From assembly GCA_016710785.1 (NCBI GenBank), contig JADJUE010000006.1, positions 1-64,000 on the forward strand: 64,000 nt of DNA. The letters are read 5' to 3'. The DNA comes from Candidatus Epilinea brevis (GTDB lineage: Bacteria > Chloroflexota > Anaerolineae > Epilineales > Epilineaceae). Both the position numbers and the translations under genes were made by a program. Below, in pieces: positions 50,107 through 59,297 of the stretch (the first letter of the stretch is position 1; every line of letters begins with the position of its first letter). The notes under the pieces are model-generated. The model was given only the letters and a program-made list of their open reading frames with translations, was not told the DNA's origin and did not search any database.

Positions 50107-50203
50107 GGCGGCCGATTGTAGCAGCCCGGGCGGCCGGCGTCGCCGGGCCGACGGCCGGTGTTCCCCCCACGTCGCGGTGGGGCCTCAACGGCGTTGTCCG
50201 ATA

Positions 50204-50240
50204 GGATTGGCCACCCGCGATATGATTGGCCAACCGCGAC
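50204..50240. promoter_or_regulatory. 20-bp tandem repeat in a divergent promoter region
   Basis: GATTGGCCACCCGCGATAT (from about 50204) is followed by GATTGGCCAACCGCGACC (from about 50224), two near-identical copies at 20-bp spacing, that is two helical turns. They lie between divergent genes (starts at 50106 and 50267). Such spacing suits a regulator binding as a tandem dimer. Confidence 0.5.
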
Positions 50241-50266
50241 CCCCGTCCTGGATCATGGAGCTCGAC

Positions 50267-52126
50267 ATGAGGCCCGTGCTGACCCGTCCCCGCCTTGCTA
50301 CCATCCTCCTGGTCTTCGCCGCCGCGGCGGCGGCGCCCATCACCGGGCTGGCCGAAGGCGGCGGCCTGCCGCCCTGGCAGACCGTCTGGCGCGCCGCGGC
50401 GGAACCGGCCCTGGGCGCCGTGGTGGCGCCCGTGGATCTGGCCCTGGCTCCCGACGGCAGCCTGGTGGTGGTGGACAGGGAACTCCGGCGCGTGCAGCGC
50501 TTCGCGGCGGACGGCCGGGTGCTGGGTGCCTACCGTTTGCCGGGCCGCCCCTTCCTGACCCCCTTGGCCGTCGCCGTGGACCCGGTTCGTGAGCGGGTCT
50601 ACGTTTCGGATTCTGAGCGGGCCACCGTGGCCAGCTTCACCTTGGCGGGCGACTTCCTGACCGAGTGGGCGGATTTCCAGCAACCCGAGGCCTTGGCATG
50701 GGGCGAAGGGGGCCGCGTGCATGTCTACGACCGGCGGCGCAGCGGCCTGCTCACCCGTTCGCCGGAGGGTGAGCAGGCGCTGGACAACATCCCCGTCCAG
50801 GTGCCGCAGTCCTTCGCCAGCGAGTTGCCCAACGGCCTGGCCGTGGACGCGCAGGGCCAGATCTGGTTCGCCGCGGAGGCCCCGGTGGTCACCCTGCCGC
50901 CCATCCTCTACGTCTTCGACCGCCAGGGCGACATCGCGCCGCCGCGCACGCGGCTGGACTTCAATCCGCGCGACCTGGCCTTCGACCGCGCCGGACGGGG
51001 CTTCATGCTCGATGGTCTGGGAGCGCGGCTGGTGACCGACTTCGATCGGCGCAGCGGGAGCTACCTGGCGCTGCCCATTCAGCGCGGCGCAAGGGCCTTG
51101 GCGGCCGGGAGCGCCGGCGAGGTCTGGTTGCTGGACGGGCCCAGCAGCGAGCACGAAGGGGGCATCTCGGGCTTGACGGTGACCGGCCAGCGGGCCACGG
51201 AACAGGTCTCATGGCGCTTCCCGTCGCTGGCGGCCGGCTGGTACCAGCAGCCGACCTATCTCGCCGCCGCTGGGTCGGACATCTGCCTCGCCGATGGCAC
51301 CCACCGCCTGCAATGGTTGGATGCGGCGGGCGGAGGCCTGGCCCAGGCGCGGCGTCCCTTCGCCGCTGCCGTGGCCGGCCTGCCCGACGGTGACTGCTTC
51401 GTGGCGCGCGCCCGGCAGTCCAACAGCCTGGACGATGCCCAGGACCCCGATGTGGCCCCGGTCGGGACGCAGCGCCTGACGCTGGAGCGGCACCGGCGCC
51501 GGGGCGCGGTCGCGGAGCGGGTATGGACCCGGGACTGGACGGAGCCCCTGACCGCCAGTCCTCCCAGCAGCCTGACCGCCCTGGCCGTCGACGCCGCCGG
51601 AGGGCGGCTCGTGCTGCTGGACGCCAGCGCCCGGCGCCTGCGCTTCTTCGACCTGGCCGGCGGCGAGCCGCGCGGCGAGCGGCTCCTGCCGCCCGCCGTG
51701 GGCTTCGCGCCCTGGAATGACGTGGAGGTGGATGGCCGGGGACGCATCTGGGTGCTGGATTTCGTCCGGCCGGGACTGTTGGTCCTGGACGCCGAAGGCG
51801 CCCTGCTGCGCGAGCTTCCGGCGCCCGCGGGGGCCTTCCGGCTGGCGGTCCTGCCTTCCGGCGACCCGGTGGTGCTGACCGCCCGCCGGGAGTTGGTGCA
51901 GCTGGACGCGGAGGGTCGGGAGACCGCGCGAACCGTCCTGCCGGCGCCCGCCGCGGGTGATTCCCGCCCGCCCGGCGACCTGACGGTGGATGGTGCCGGT
52001 CGCCTGCTGGTCACCGATCCGGCGGACGCGGCCATCCACGTGTTCGGCCCCCTGCGGCGCCCAGGCGGCCTGTGGCTGCCTTGGTTGGGCGGCGGCGCCG
52101 ATGTCGACCGCGTCGGCGCGCCGTGA
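50267..52126 (+). CDS. Exported NHL/SMP-30-like beta-propeller protein
   Basis: A 619-aa protein from ATG 50267 (GGAG 6 bases upstream). Signal sequence LATILLVFAAAAAAPITGLA. The rest is a propeller with phrases such as PVDLALAPDGSLVVVDRELR, PLAVAVDPVRERVYVSDSER, LAVDAQGQIWFAAEAP and VEVDGRGRIWVLDFVRPG, characteristic of NHL-type blades. The C-terminus is GGLWLPWLGGGADVDRVGAP, a variant of the YLP motif at the very end. No catalytic residues are apparent. Probably an extracellular scaffold or binding protein. The thioredoxin-like lipoprotein follows after 43 bases in the same direction. Confidence 0.75.
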   Translation: MRPVLTRPRLATILLVFAAAAAAPITGLAEGGGLPPWQTVWRAAAEPALGAVVAPVDLALAPDGSLVVVDRELRRVQRFAADGRVLGAYRLPGRPFLTPLAVAVDPVRERVYVSDSERATVASFTLAGDFLTEWADFQQPEALAWGEGGRVHVYDRRRSGLLTRSPEGEQALDNIPVQVPQSFASELPNGLAVDAQGQIWFAAEAPVVTLPPILYVFDRQGDIAPPRTRLDFNPRDLAFDRAGRGFMLDGLGARLVTDFDRRSGSYLALPIQRGARALAAGSAGEVWLLDGPSSEHEGGISGLTVTGQRATEQVSWRFPSLAAGWYQQPTYLAAAGSDICLADGTHRLQWLDAAGGGLAQARRPFAAAVAGLPDGDCFVARARQSNSLDDAQDPDVAPVGTQRLTLERHRRRGAVAERVWTRDWTEPLTASPPSSLTALAVDAAGGRLVLLDASARRLRFFDLAGGEPRGERLLPPAVGFAPWNDVEVDGRGRIWVLDFVRPGLLVLDAEGALLRELPAPAGAFRLAVLPSGDPVVLTARRELVQLDAEGRETARTVLPAPAAGDSRPPGDLTVDGAGRLLVTDPADAAIHVFGPLRRPGGLWLPWLGGGADVDRVGAP

Positions 52127-52169
52127 TAGACTGGGCCCTGCCATTGCCTGGTGAAGGAGGCTATTACCC

Positions 52170-53879
52170 ATGTACAGCGATCAACGACGACAGCCGATCG
52201 GCTGGATCCCGGCCGGCGCCCTGGCCCTGTCGCTCCTGGTGGGCTGCAAGCCGGCGGCTGCGCCCAGCGGGGCTCCCACGGCCGACGCGGCCGCCACCGT
52301 CCCGGCGGAGGCGGCCGATGTCGCGTGGTTCGAGGGCTCGGTGGAAGCGGCTTTCGCCGCGGCCAAGGCAGAGTCCAAGCCGCTCTTCCTCTACTGGGGC
52401 GCGGTCTGGTGCCCCCCCTGCCATTACCTGATGACGAAGGTGTTCCACCAGCCGGACTTCGTGGCCAAGAGCCGGGATTTCGTGGCTGTCTATCTGGACG
52501 GCGATACCGAAGGCGCCCAGACCTGGGGGGAGACGTTGAACGTCAGCGGCTATCCCACGGTGCTGGTCATGAGCCCCGCGGGCGAGGAGTTGCTGCGGGT
52601 GCCCAACGGATTGGGATCGGAGCATTACGCCGCCGTCCTGGACCGGGCCAAGGCGATGACCCAGCCCATCGATGCCGTGCTCAAGGCCGTGCAAGCGGCC
52701 GGTCCGGCCCAGGCGACGCCCGAGCAGTTGGCTCTGCTGGCCTACTATGACTGGGATCTCGACGCCAGGATCAAGCTGGAGGATGCGCCGAAGCTGGATC
52801 TCTTTCGCCGGCTGTGGGCGGAGACGCCCGCAGAGCAGGAGGCGGTCAAGACGCGCTTTCTCAAGCTCTACCTGACGACCCTGCACGGGGCGCGCGAAGC
52901 CGCCGCGGAGGCGGACCCGCCCACCGAGCCGCCAGGGTTTGCCGACGAGGACCGCGCGGCGGTCGAGACCCAGATCGGTGCCTTCCTGGCCGATCCCGCC
53001 TTGCGCAACGACAACCTGGACCTCCTCTTCTACTGGAGCCAGGAGACGGTGGACCTGCTGCATCCCGGGCTGGGCTCGCAGCGGGACACCTTGCTGCGGG
53101 CCTGGGCGGATGCCGCCAAAGCGGTGGAGGTGGACGAGAGCCTGACCGTCGACGACCGCCTGACGGCGCTCTATCCGCAACTGGCCATGCTGCGGATGAC
53201 CCTGCCCCCCACGCCCACGCCGCCCGCCGATGCCGCCGGCGGAACGGCCACGCAGGTTGCGGAATCCCTGCCGGCCGAACTGCTGCAGCATCTGCGGGAT
53301 CAGGTGGCCTGGGCCGGCAAGACCGTGACCGACCCGGGCGAGCTGCAGGCCGTGGCCAGCACCATGATCTGGCTGCTGGACGAAGTGGGCCAGGGCGAGG
53401 CCTCGCAGGCCGTGCTGGACGAGGCCATCGGCCGCAGCCTGGCCCCCCATTACTACATGAGCTACCGGGCCTCCAAGGCCAAGGAGAAAGGCGATGCCGC
53501 CGCGGCCGTCGAATGGTCGCGTAAGGCCTGGGTGGGCGCTGAGGGGCGTGCGAGCCGCTTCCAATGGGGCTACGACCACCTGGCGATGCTCATGAGCCAG
53601 ACGCCGGACGACGCGGCGACCATCGAGGGCGACACCGCCAAGGTGCTGGACGAACTCCTGGCCAACGATGACGCCTTCGCCAACCGCAACCTGGCCCGGC
53701 TCAAGCGCCTGCAGACGGCCATCGAGGGCTGGAACAAGGATGGGGCGCATGCGGACTCCGCCGAGAAGATCCGTCAGCAGGTGCAGGTGGCCTGCGAGCG
53801 CTTCCCGGCGGAGGGCGAGGACAGCCCCCGCGACCGCTGCCTGGCCTTCCTGGCGCCGGCGGCCGCGCCGACGCCCTGA
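52170..53879 (+). CDS. Thioredoxin-fold lipoprotein
   Basis: A 569-aa protein. Ribosome-binding site GGAGG; signal with lipobox LLVGC (Cys26). Residues about 50-170 are a thioredoxin-like domain of the thiol:disulphide type: KPLFLYWGAVWCPPCHYL with WCPPC at 80-84, then FVAVYLDGDTEGAQTW and SGYPTVLVM with the cis-Pro. The remaining 400 residues are helical, probably TPR-like solenoid (GEASQAVLDEAIGRSLAPHY, AAAVEWSRKAWVGAEGRA), ending in a second Cys pair (CERFPAEGEDSPRDRCLAFL). It probably acts on exported proteins' disulphides or haem thiols; the CMDCH protein at 24596 is a conceivable client, but nothing links them. Confidence 0.82.
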   Translation: MYSDQRRQPIGWIPAGALALSLLVGCKPAAAPSGAPTADAAATVPAEAADVAWFEGSVEAAFAAAKAESKPLFLYWGAVWCPPCHYLMTKVFHQPDFVAKSRDFVAVYLDGDTEGAQTWGETLNVSGYPTVLVMSPAGEELLRVPNGLGSEHYAAVLDRAKAMTQPIDAVLKAVQAAGPAQATPEQLALLAYYDWDLDARIKLEDAPKLDLFRRLWAETPAEQEAVKTRFLKLYLTTLHGAREAAAEADPPTEPPGFADEDRAAVETQIGAFLADPALRNDNLDLLFYWSQETVDLLHPGLGSQRDTLLRAWADAAKAVEVDESLTVDDRLTALYPQLAMLRMTLPPTPTPPADAAGGTATQVAESLPAELLQHLRDQVAWAGKTVTDPGELQAVASTMIWLLDEVGQGEASQAVLDEAIGRSLAPHYYMSYRASKAKEKGDAAAAVEWSRKAWVGAEGRASRFQWGYDHLAMLMSQTPDDAATIEGDTAKVLDELLANDDAFANRNLARLKRLQTAIEGWNKDGAHADSAEKIRQQVQVACERFPAEGEDSPRDRCLAFLAPAAAPTP

Positions 53880-53994
53880 CCGGCAATCGGGACTGCCGCC
53901 TGCAAGCATCGGACGCGCAGTCGCGTCCTATGCTCATGGAGCCGTCGGGCTCCTCCACCACCGTCGGCTAGAATCCTTCATCGTGAGCCAATCC

Positions 53995-54975
53995 ATGTCC
54001 TCCCCAGCTCCGCCTCGCCCCATGCCAGCTCCGGCCACCGACTGGACCGACCCCGCCGCCCTGCGCGCCTACCTGCGACAGGTGCGCATTCTGCGGGACC
54101 CGGTCGACGGGCAGGCCCTCATCGACGCCACACCGGAGATGGACGAGTACGTGGAGGTGCACGGCCGCTCGGCTGCCCTCTCCCTGGCGATGCTCGGCCG
54201 CCATCTGCCGGCGGGGCGCCGCCTCCGGGTTCTGGAGCTGGGTGGGGCGCCGTATTACTTCAGCGTCCTGATGGCCCGGGCCTTTGACATCGAGCTGACG
54301 GCGGCCAACGTGCAGGCCGGCGCCTGGCCGGGCGAGCCCGCCGAGCTCCGGCGCGGTGTCGTGGAGCTGGCGGTGCCGGACGGCGACGGCCGCCTGGACA
54401 TCCGGGTGGAGGTCTTCAACATCGAGAAGGACCCCTTCCCGTTTCCGGACGAGCACTTCGACGTGGTGCTGTGCATGGAGGTGTTGGAGCATCTCTGCTA
54501 CTCGCCCAGCCACATGCTGGCGGAGAGCCACCGGGTGCTGGCGCCGGGTGGGCTGTTCTTCCTGACCGTGCCCAACTTTCTCAACATCAAGCGCCTGGTC
54601 AACATGGCCTTGGGGCGCCCGACGGAATACCCTTACAGCGGCTACGGGGTCTACGGTCGCCATGCCCGCGAGTTCGCGCCCGGGGAAGTGGGGCGGCTGT
54701 TCGAGGCCTGCCATTACCGGGTGCTGGAATTGGCCACGGCCAATGTCTGGCCCACCTTCAAGGGACGCGACATGGCCAGCCGGATCAAGGGCCTGTTCAA
54801 TGCCTTGCTCAACGGCTTGACGGCCTTGCCCTTGCCCTTCCTGGCCGCCAAGCGCGAGTACATCCTGTGTGCGGCGCGGGCCGAGGGCGAAGCCCTCTGC
54901 GCCTATCCGGACTGGCTCTACGTTCACCGGCATCTCTATCCCGCGCCGCCCAACGGCATCCCCAAGGATTCCTGA
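53995..54975 (+). CDS. SAM-dependent methyltransferase
   Basis: A 326-aa class I methyltransferase from ATG 53995 (GTG 53983 also possible). Motif I is LRVLELGGAPYYFSVLMA; the motif II/III area is DEHFDVVLCMEVLEHLCYSP, then MLAESHRVLAPGGLFFLTVP. The C-terminal part (YSGYGVYGRHAREFAPGEVG) resembles methyltransferases of cell-surface polysaccharide clusters. The stop is followed two bases later by the start of a flippase-like membrane protein and then a second methyltransferase, so the three probably act together on a lipid-linked or surface glycan. Confidence 0.87.
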   Translation: MSSPAPPRPMPAPATDWTDPAALRAYLRQVRILRDPVDGQALIDATPEMDEYVEVHGRSAALSLAMLGRHLPAGRRLRVLELGGAPYYFSVLMARAFDIELTAANVQAGAWPGEPAELRRGVVELAVPDGDGRLDIRVEVFNIEKDPFPFPDEHFDVVLCMEVLEHLCYSPSHMLAESHRVLAPGGLFFLTVPNFLNIKRLVNMALGRPTEYPYSGYGVYGRHAREFAPGEVGRLFEACHYRVLELATANVWPTFKGRDMASRIKGLFNALLNGLTALPLPFLAAKREYILCAARAEGEALCAYPDWLYVHRHLYPAPPNGIPKDS

Positions 54976-54977
54976 GC

Positions 54978-56045
54978 ATGGCCGCTGTCAGGCTGTCCAG
55001 CCGCTTGTCGGGCCATCTGCGGTCGCGGCGCTGGCGGCTGGCGGGCCTGATACTGGCGCTCGGCCTTGTCCTGGCCCTGGCCGCGGCCTGGTCGGCGTTG
55101 ACGCCCCAGGTGCGGGCGAGCTTCCAACTGCGGCCGGGGTTCCTGGCCCTGGCTTTTCTCATCCAGACCCCGGGTTGGCTCCTGGCCGTGGATGCCTGGC
55201 GGCGGATGCTGCGCGCCACCCAGCCGGCCGGTGCGCCGGCGGGACCGGGAGATCCGCTACGCGGCATGCGTTTCGCGGAGCATCTGCAGGGCCATACCCT
55301 GGCGGCGCTGGCCCAGGTGCTACCGGGCAGCATCTGGGCCCCGCTCACGCGGGTGGCCTATTACCGCGAGCGGGGCCTGGGCACCTTGCGTACCGGGGCG
55401 GCCATGCTGCTGGAGATGACCTTGTTGGGCCTCGCCGGGCTGCTCGTCTTCCTGCTGGCGCTGCCCTTCGCTGTCGGTGTGCCGCCCGCCGCGCTGCCCT
55501 GGTTGCTGGCGGCGGGCGGCGCCAGCCTGGCCGCTCTGCATCCGCGGGTCTTCGGGCGGCTGCTGGCGCTCTTGGCGCGGGGTCTGCGCATCCAGCCCGT
55601 GCCGGCCGCGCCGCGCCTTGGGCTTCTGGCCCGGCTCCTCGGCCAGGAGCTGCTCGTCATGGGGCTCAGCGGGTTGGCCCTGATCCTGGTGATCCGCTCC
55701 CTGCTGCCTTCTGCCGCCCATCCGGCGACGGTGCTGGCGGCTTGGGGCCTGGGGGTGGCCATCGCCAGCCTGCTGGCCTGGTTGCCGGCCACGGCCTTGC
55801 TCAAGGATGGCGGGATGATCGCTCTCCTCGCCCCGCTCTGCCTGGCGGCGGCCGACGGGCAGGCGCTGCCGGCTGCCGCGCTGGCCCTGGGGCTGACCCT
55901 GGCCTGGCGCTTGTGGACCCTGCTGGTCCTGCTTGTCTGGGCCGGCGGCGCCACCGTGGCGGTGCGCCGCGGTGGCCGCGGGGTCCGACCGATGACCGCT
56001 CTGCGGTCTGTGGATGATGGCGTTGGCGCCCATGACCGAGCTTGA
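54978..56045 (+). CDS. AglD/MprF-type (LPG synthase TM) membrane protein
   Basis: A 355-aa polytopic protein: starts MAAVRLSSRLSGHLRSRRWR, then spans such as LAGLILALGLVLALAAAWSA, FLALAFLIQTPGWLLAVDAW, AMLLEMTLLGLAGLLVFLLA and WLLAAGGASLAALHP. TLAALAQVLPGSIWAPLTRV, followed by AYYRERGLGTLRTGAAMLLE, is the conserved cytoplasmic loop of the lysylphosphatidylglycerol synthase TM/YbhN/AglD superfamily (cf. LPGKIG..R). Members flip or modify lipid-linked substrates. It lies between two methyltransferase genes with near-zero spacing, which argues for a shared pathway. Confidence 0.8.
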   Translation: MAAVRLSSRLSGHLRSRRWRLAGLILALGLVLALAAAWSALTPQVRASFQLRPGFLALAFLIQTPGWLLAVDAWRRMLRATQPAGAPAGPGDPLRGMRFAEHLQGHTLAALAQVLPGSIWAPLTRVAYYRERGLGTLRTGAAMLLEMTLLGLAGLLVFLLALPFAVGVPPAALPWLLAAGGASLAALHPRVFGRLLALLARGLRIQPVPAAPRLGLLARLLGQELLVMGLSGLALILVIRSLLPSAAHPATVLAAWGLGVAIASLLAWLPATALLKDGGMIALLAPLCLAAADGQALPAAALALGLTLAWRLWTLLVLLVWAGGATVAVRRGGRGVRPMTALRSVDDGVGAHDRA

Positions 56046-56844
56046 GACGGGGCGGCCCATCGCCGGCGAGCGGCCTGCCGGGGGCATCGCGGGCATGATC
56101 GAGTTGCGCCATGTGGCTGACGATCAGGCGCGCGCGGCCTACGACGCGCTCTATGCCCGGGCCGGCATTCAGAACCTGGTGGGGCATCTGGACTGGCTCC
56201 TGGACCAGCTGGATACGAGGCCGGGCATGCGGCTGCTCGACGTGGCCTGCGGCGAGGGCGAACTGGTGCGCCTGGCCTGCCGACGGGGCCTGGCGGCGCA
56301 GGGGGCGGACCTGTCGCAGGTGGCCCTGACCCGGGGTGGGATCGGTCTGGCGCCGGGGGTCTTGGTGGCCGCCGACGGGACGGCGCTGCCCTTTCCCCGC
56401 GGCCATTTCCAGCGGCTGACCAGCGTGGGCAGCCTGGAGCATTACGCGGACATGCCGGCCGGCCTCAGCGAGATGGCCCGCGTGCTGGATCCGGCCGGGC
56501 TGGCCCTGATCCTGGTGCCCAACAGCTTCGGCCTGCGTTGGAACGTGCTGCATGTCTGGCGCACGGGCGACGTGCACGACGATGGGCAGCCCATCCAGCG
56601 CTACGGCACCCGGCGCCAATGGCAGCGGCTGATCGAGGCCGCCGGGTTGGAGGTACTGCGTTGCCTGGGCAGCGAGGGCACGGAGGGTGCCCCGCTGCGC
56701 GGGAGGGATCTGGCGGGACTCGTCAGGCATCCCAGCCGTCTGCTGGGCCTGGCGGCTTCGTGGCTGCCGGTGGACCTGGCCAGCATGCTCGTCTTCATCT
56801 GCCGCCCGACTGCTACCATCGGACCAGGCGCGGCAGAGGGCTGA
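56014..56844 (+). CDS. SAM-dependent methyltransferase, operon partner
   Basis: A 276-aa class I methyltransferase overlapping the end of the flippase gene by 32 bases; later ATGs at 56032 and 56095 are alternatives, the domain proper starting near IELRHVADDQARAAYDALYA. Motif I: MRLLDVACGEGELVRLACRR; then GIGLAPGVLVAADGTALPFP, RLTSVGSLEHYADMPAGLSE and RVLDPAGLALILVPN, which are typical of UbiE/COQ5-like methyltransferases. FGTRRQWQRLIEAAG-type C-terminal features also fit. It likely works in the same glycan or lipid pathway as the two preceding genes. Confidence 0.87.
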   Translation: MMALAPMTELETGRPIAGERPAGGIAGMIELRHVADDQARAAYDALYARAGIQNLVGHLDWLLDQLDTRPGMRLLDVACGEGELVRLACRRGLAAQGADLSQVALTRGGIGLAPGVLVAADGTALPFPRGHFQRLTSVGSLEHYADMPAGLSEMARVLDPAGLALILVPNSFGLRWNVLHVWRTGDVHDDGQPIQRYGTRRQWQRLIEAAGLEVLRCLGSEGTEGAPLRGRDLAGLVRHPSRLLGLAASWLPVDLASMLVFICRPTATIGPGAAEG

Positions 56845-56967
56845 GCCGCCGCTTGCGGCGTCGCGCCGGGCAACTACCACCAATGGCTTATTGCCTGACC
56901 AGGGTGCCGGTCCTAGGCTGGTCCCCCTGTTTCCGCGCCCATAGCCCCTTGCCAGGAGAGACCCCCC

Positions 56968-57942
56968 ATGCGATTCCCCCATTCCGCCCTGCCGCTCTGC
57001 GTCGGTTTCCTGCTTGCGGGCTGCGCGCTCGTGGCGCGGCCGCACGCACGCGGCAACAGCGCGCTGCAGGCGGGCGACTACCCGGCGGCCATCGAGGCTT
57101 TCAGCGAGGCCATCGAAGCGGGTGACGCCGTCCTGATCGCGCATATCAACCGCGGGATCGCCTATGAGGCCAGCGGGCAGTCGCAGAAGGCCGTCACGGA
57201 TTACGACGCCGCGTTGGCCATGACCGATCCCGCGCCCACCGACACGCAGCGGGCCGAGATCTTGAACAATCGCGGCGTGGCCTACATGGGCATGGACAAG
57301 CATCAGGATGATGCGCTTGAGGATCTCAGCGAGGCCATCGAGTTGCGCCCGGATTACGCCGAGGCCTATGCCAATCGTGGGCGCATCTACGTGGACCGCG
57401 AGTCCTATCAGGAGGCCATCGCGGACTTCGACAAGGCCATCGAGTTGAGCCCCGAGTTGACCCAGGCCTATGGCAACCGTGGCCTGGCCTACCAGAACCT
57501 GGGTGATGACGAGAACGCCACCCGGGACTACAGCAAGGCGATCGATCTCAGCCAGGACCCGCAGGCCCTCTGGAACCGGGGGATGCTGCGCTATGCCTTG
57601 GGCTGCTTCAACCTGGCCTATGAGGACTTCTCCGCCATCCTGGAGCGGGCGGACCCCAATGACCCGCTCTACTTCCAGGCCGAGAGTCAGAAGTTGTTCC
57701 TGGATGGTCGCCCCAAGGTGGAGACCACCTGCCGCGGCATCGAGGGCCAGCGCGACGGTGACCCGGTCGACGAGGACGCCACCGCCACGGCGGCGGCCCT
57801 TGGCGAGGGCATCGGCGACGAAGCCACGCCCGATGGCACGGAGGATCTCGGGACCCCCGGGACTCCCGAGGCACCGGAGGCTGGTGAGGACGGCGCGGCA
57901 GAGGATGCCGCCACCGCCACGGCGACGCCCGGCGGATTGTAG
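56968..57942 (+). CDS. TPR-repeat lipoprotein
   Basis: A 324-aa protein with a short lipoprotein signal (LPLCVGFLLAGCALVARP, lipobox LAGC, Cys at about residue 19). The body is five or six tetratricopeptide units, e.g. GNSALQAGDYPAAIEAFSEA, AYANRGRIYVDRESYQEAIA and AYGNRGLAYQNLGDDENATR, of the sort that scaffold periplasmic or outer-surface assemblies. The C-terminal 70 residues are acidic and Thr/Ala/Pro-rich without structure. Ribosome-binding site GGAGAG precedes the ATG. It converges with the ImuB-like gene. Confidence 0.85.
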   Translation: MRFPHSALPLCVGFLLAGCALVARPHARGNSALQAGDYPAAIEAFSEAIEAGDAVLIAHINRGIAYEASGQSQKAVTDYDAALAMTDPAPTDTQRAEILNNRGVAYMGMDKHQDDALEDLSEAIELRPDYAEAYANRGRIYVDRESYQEAIADFDKAIELSPELTQAYGNRGLAYQNLGDDENATRDYSKAIDLSQDPQALWNRGMLRYALGCFNLAYEDFSAILERADPNDPLYFQAESQKLFLDGRPKVETTCRGIEGQRDGDPVDEDATATAAALGEGIGDEATPDGTEDLGTPGTPEAPEAGEDGAAEDAATATATPGGL

Positions 57943-58002
57943 GGGAGTTCGCGGCCGCCCCTGATCGGAACGGCGTCGTTGGATCGGTGATCGGAGCGGT
58001 GC

Positions 58003-59280
58003 TCAGTCCGCCGCGGCGGAGGAGGTGGGCTGAGCGTGGTGCTGCGGCGACCAGGGCCGCGACATGGCGCGGCGCTCATGGAGGGGAGCGGCGGGGTCCA
58101 GGACCTGGCCTTGCTGCACCGCTGCCTCGCCATAGCGCGCCTGGATGCGCTGCAAGGTGGTCTCGATGCGCTCCTGGGCGCTTTCCTCCTGGCGGAAGAG
58201 GTTGAGCTGGCGGGCGGTGGTGGGACAGAGGCCCTGGGCGGTCAGGCTCAGGCGCTCTACGGGCGTGCGGCAGCCGGCTTGATGCAGCAGCGCGACGGCC
58301 TGCGTGGTCAGGGCGTTGGCGCCAGCCAGGGGCGTCAGGAGCCGGCGCTCCAGGACCAGCGGCTGGCCCCGTTCCAGGTCTATCTGCAGGCGAAGCCGGC
58401 CGGCCATCTGGAACTGCCGCGCGAGAGGCCCGGCCAGCCGGGCCGCCAGCCGGCCGATATGATGTTCCAGGCTGCGATGGTTGGCGATGGGTTCCGGGAA
58501 GGCGTGCACGGCCTCCAGCAGGGGCTCTTGGGTCCATGGGCGCACGCGAGGGTCGTCCTCTCCGTGCGCCAGGCGCCAGGCACGCAGGCCGGCATGGCCG
58601 AAACGAGGCAGGATGCCGCCTTGCGGCAGGTCGGCATACTGATGCACCTTGATGATGCCCAACTCCCGCAAGGCGGTCAGCGTGCGGGTGGCCAGGGGGA
58701 GGTAATGGGTGGGAAGCCCGCCCAGGAACAGGACTTCCTTGCCCGGAGGCAGGACCATGCTGCCGCGTTCCCCCAGGTAGCGGGTGAGGATGCGGCTGGT
58801 CAGTTTGCCTGCCGCGAGGCCCACGCGGGCATCCAGGTCGGTGGCCTGGCGGACGGCGGCCAGCACGGCGTTCGCCAGGGTCTGCTCCGAGCCGCCGCGG
58901 GGGACGAGCCCCGCGGTGCCCAGCCAGCCCTGGGCGAGGTCGGCCGGTTCCACGGCGGGGCTGATGTCGTTGAGGGCGGCCAGCAGGGCCTGGAAGACCG
59001 TGGCGTAGACCTCTGGCCGGGCGGGAAGGACCTCCAGGCCGGGGCAGAGCCGCCGGGCCTCCGTCACGGTCATGCCGGGCAGGACGCCGGCGAGGTGTGC
59101 GGTGTAGGAGCGATCCTGAACCCGGAAGCCGAGCGCCTCCGGCGTGGCGACGACCACGGGGCGACCCATGCGCCGAAGGTCCTCGCGCTCCGCCAGGGCT
59201 ACCGGCACATGGGGCAACCAGGCGCATACGACGCGGGGGAGCGCAGGAGCTGTCGGGGAGGGAGGGTGGGTGGAGGACAT
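58003..59280 (-). CDS. ImuB-like Y-family polymerase homologue, catalytically degenerate
   Basis: A 425-aa protein of the DNA polymerase Y family. The palm start reads PRVVCAWLPHVPVALAERED where active enzymes have a DxDxFFxxVE motif, and the second site that should read SxDExxLD is EPADLAQGWLGTAG, so both metal-binding carboxylates are missing. Family features elsewhere persist: PVVVATPEALGFRVQDRSYT, AHLAGVLPGMTVTEARRLCP, ARVGLAAGKLTSRILTRYLG, and the little-finger-like domain (HRSLEHHIGRLAARLAGPLA). This matches ImuB, the inactive adaptor in the ImuA-ImuB-DnaE2 mutasome. No imuA or dnaE2 is adjacent. It sits behind an SOS-type promoter. Confidence 0.75.
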   Translation of the reverse strand: MSSTHPPSPTAPALPRVVCAWLPHVPVALAEREDLRRMGRPVVVATPEALGFRVQDRSYTAHLAGVLPGMTVTEARRLCPGLEVLPARPEVYATVFQALLAALNDISPAVEPADLAQGWLGTAGLVPRGGSEQTLANAVLAAVRQATDLDARVGLAAGKLTSRILTRYLGERGSMVLPPGKEVLFLGGLPTHYLPLATRTLTALRELGIIKVHQYADLPQGGILPRFGHAGLRAWRLAHGEDDPRVRPWTQEPLLEAVHAFPEPIANHRSLEHHIGRLAARLAGPLARQFQMAGRLRLQIDLERGQPLVLERRLLTPLAGANALTTQAVALLHQAGCRTPVERLSLTAQGLCPTTARQLNLFRQEESAQERIETTLQRIQARYGEAAVQQGQVLDPAAPLHERRAMSRPWSPQHHAQPTSSAAAD

Positions 59281-59297
59281 GGTCGAGCCTGGCGCCG

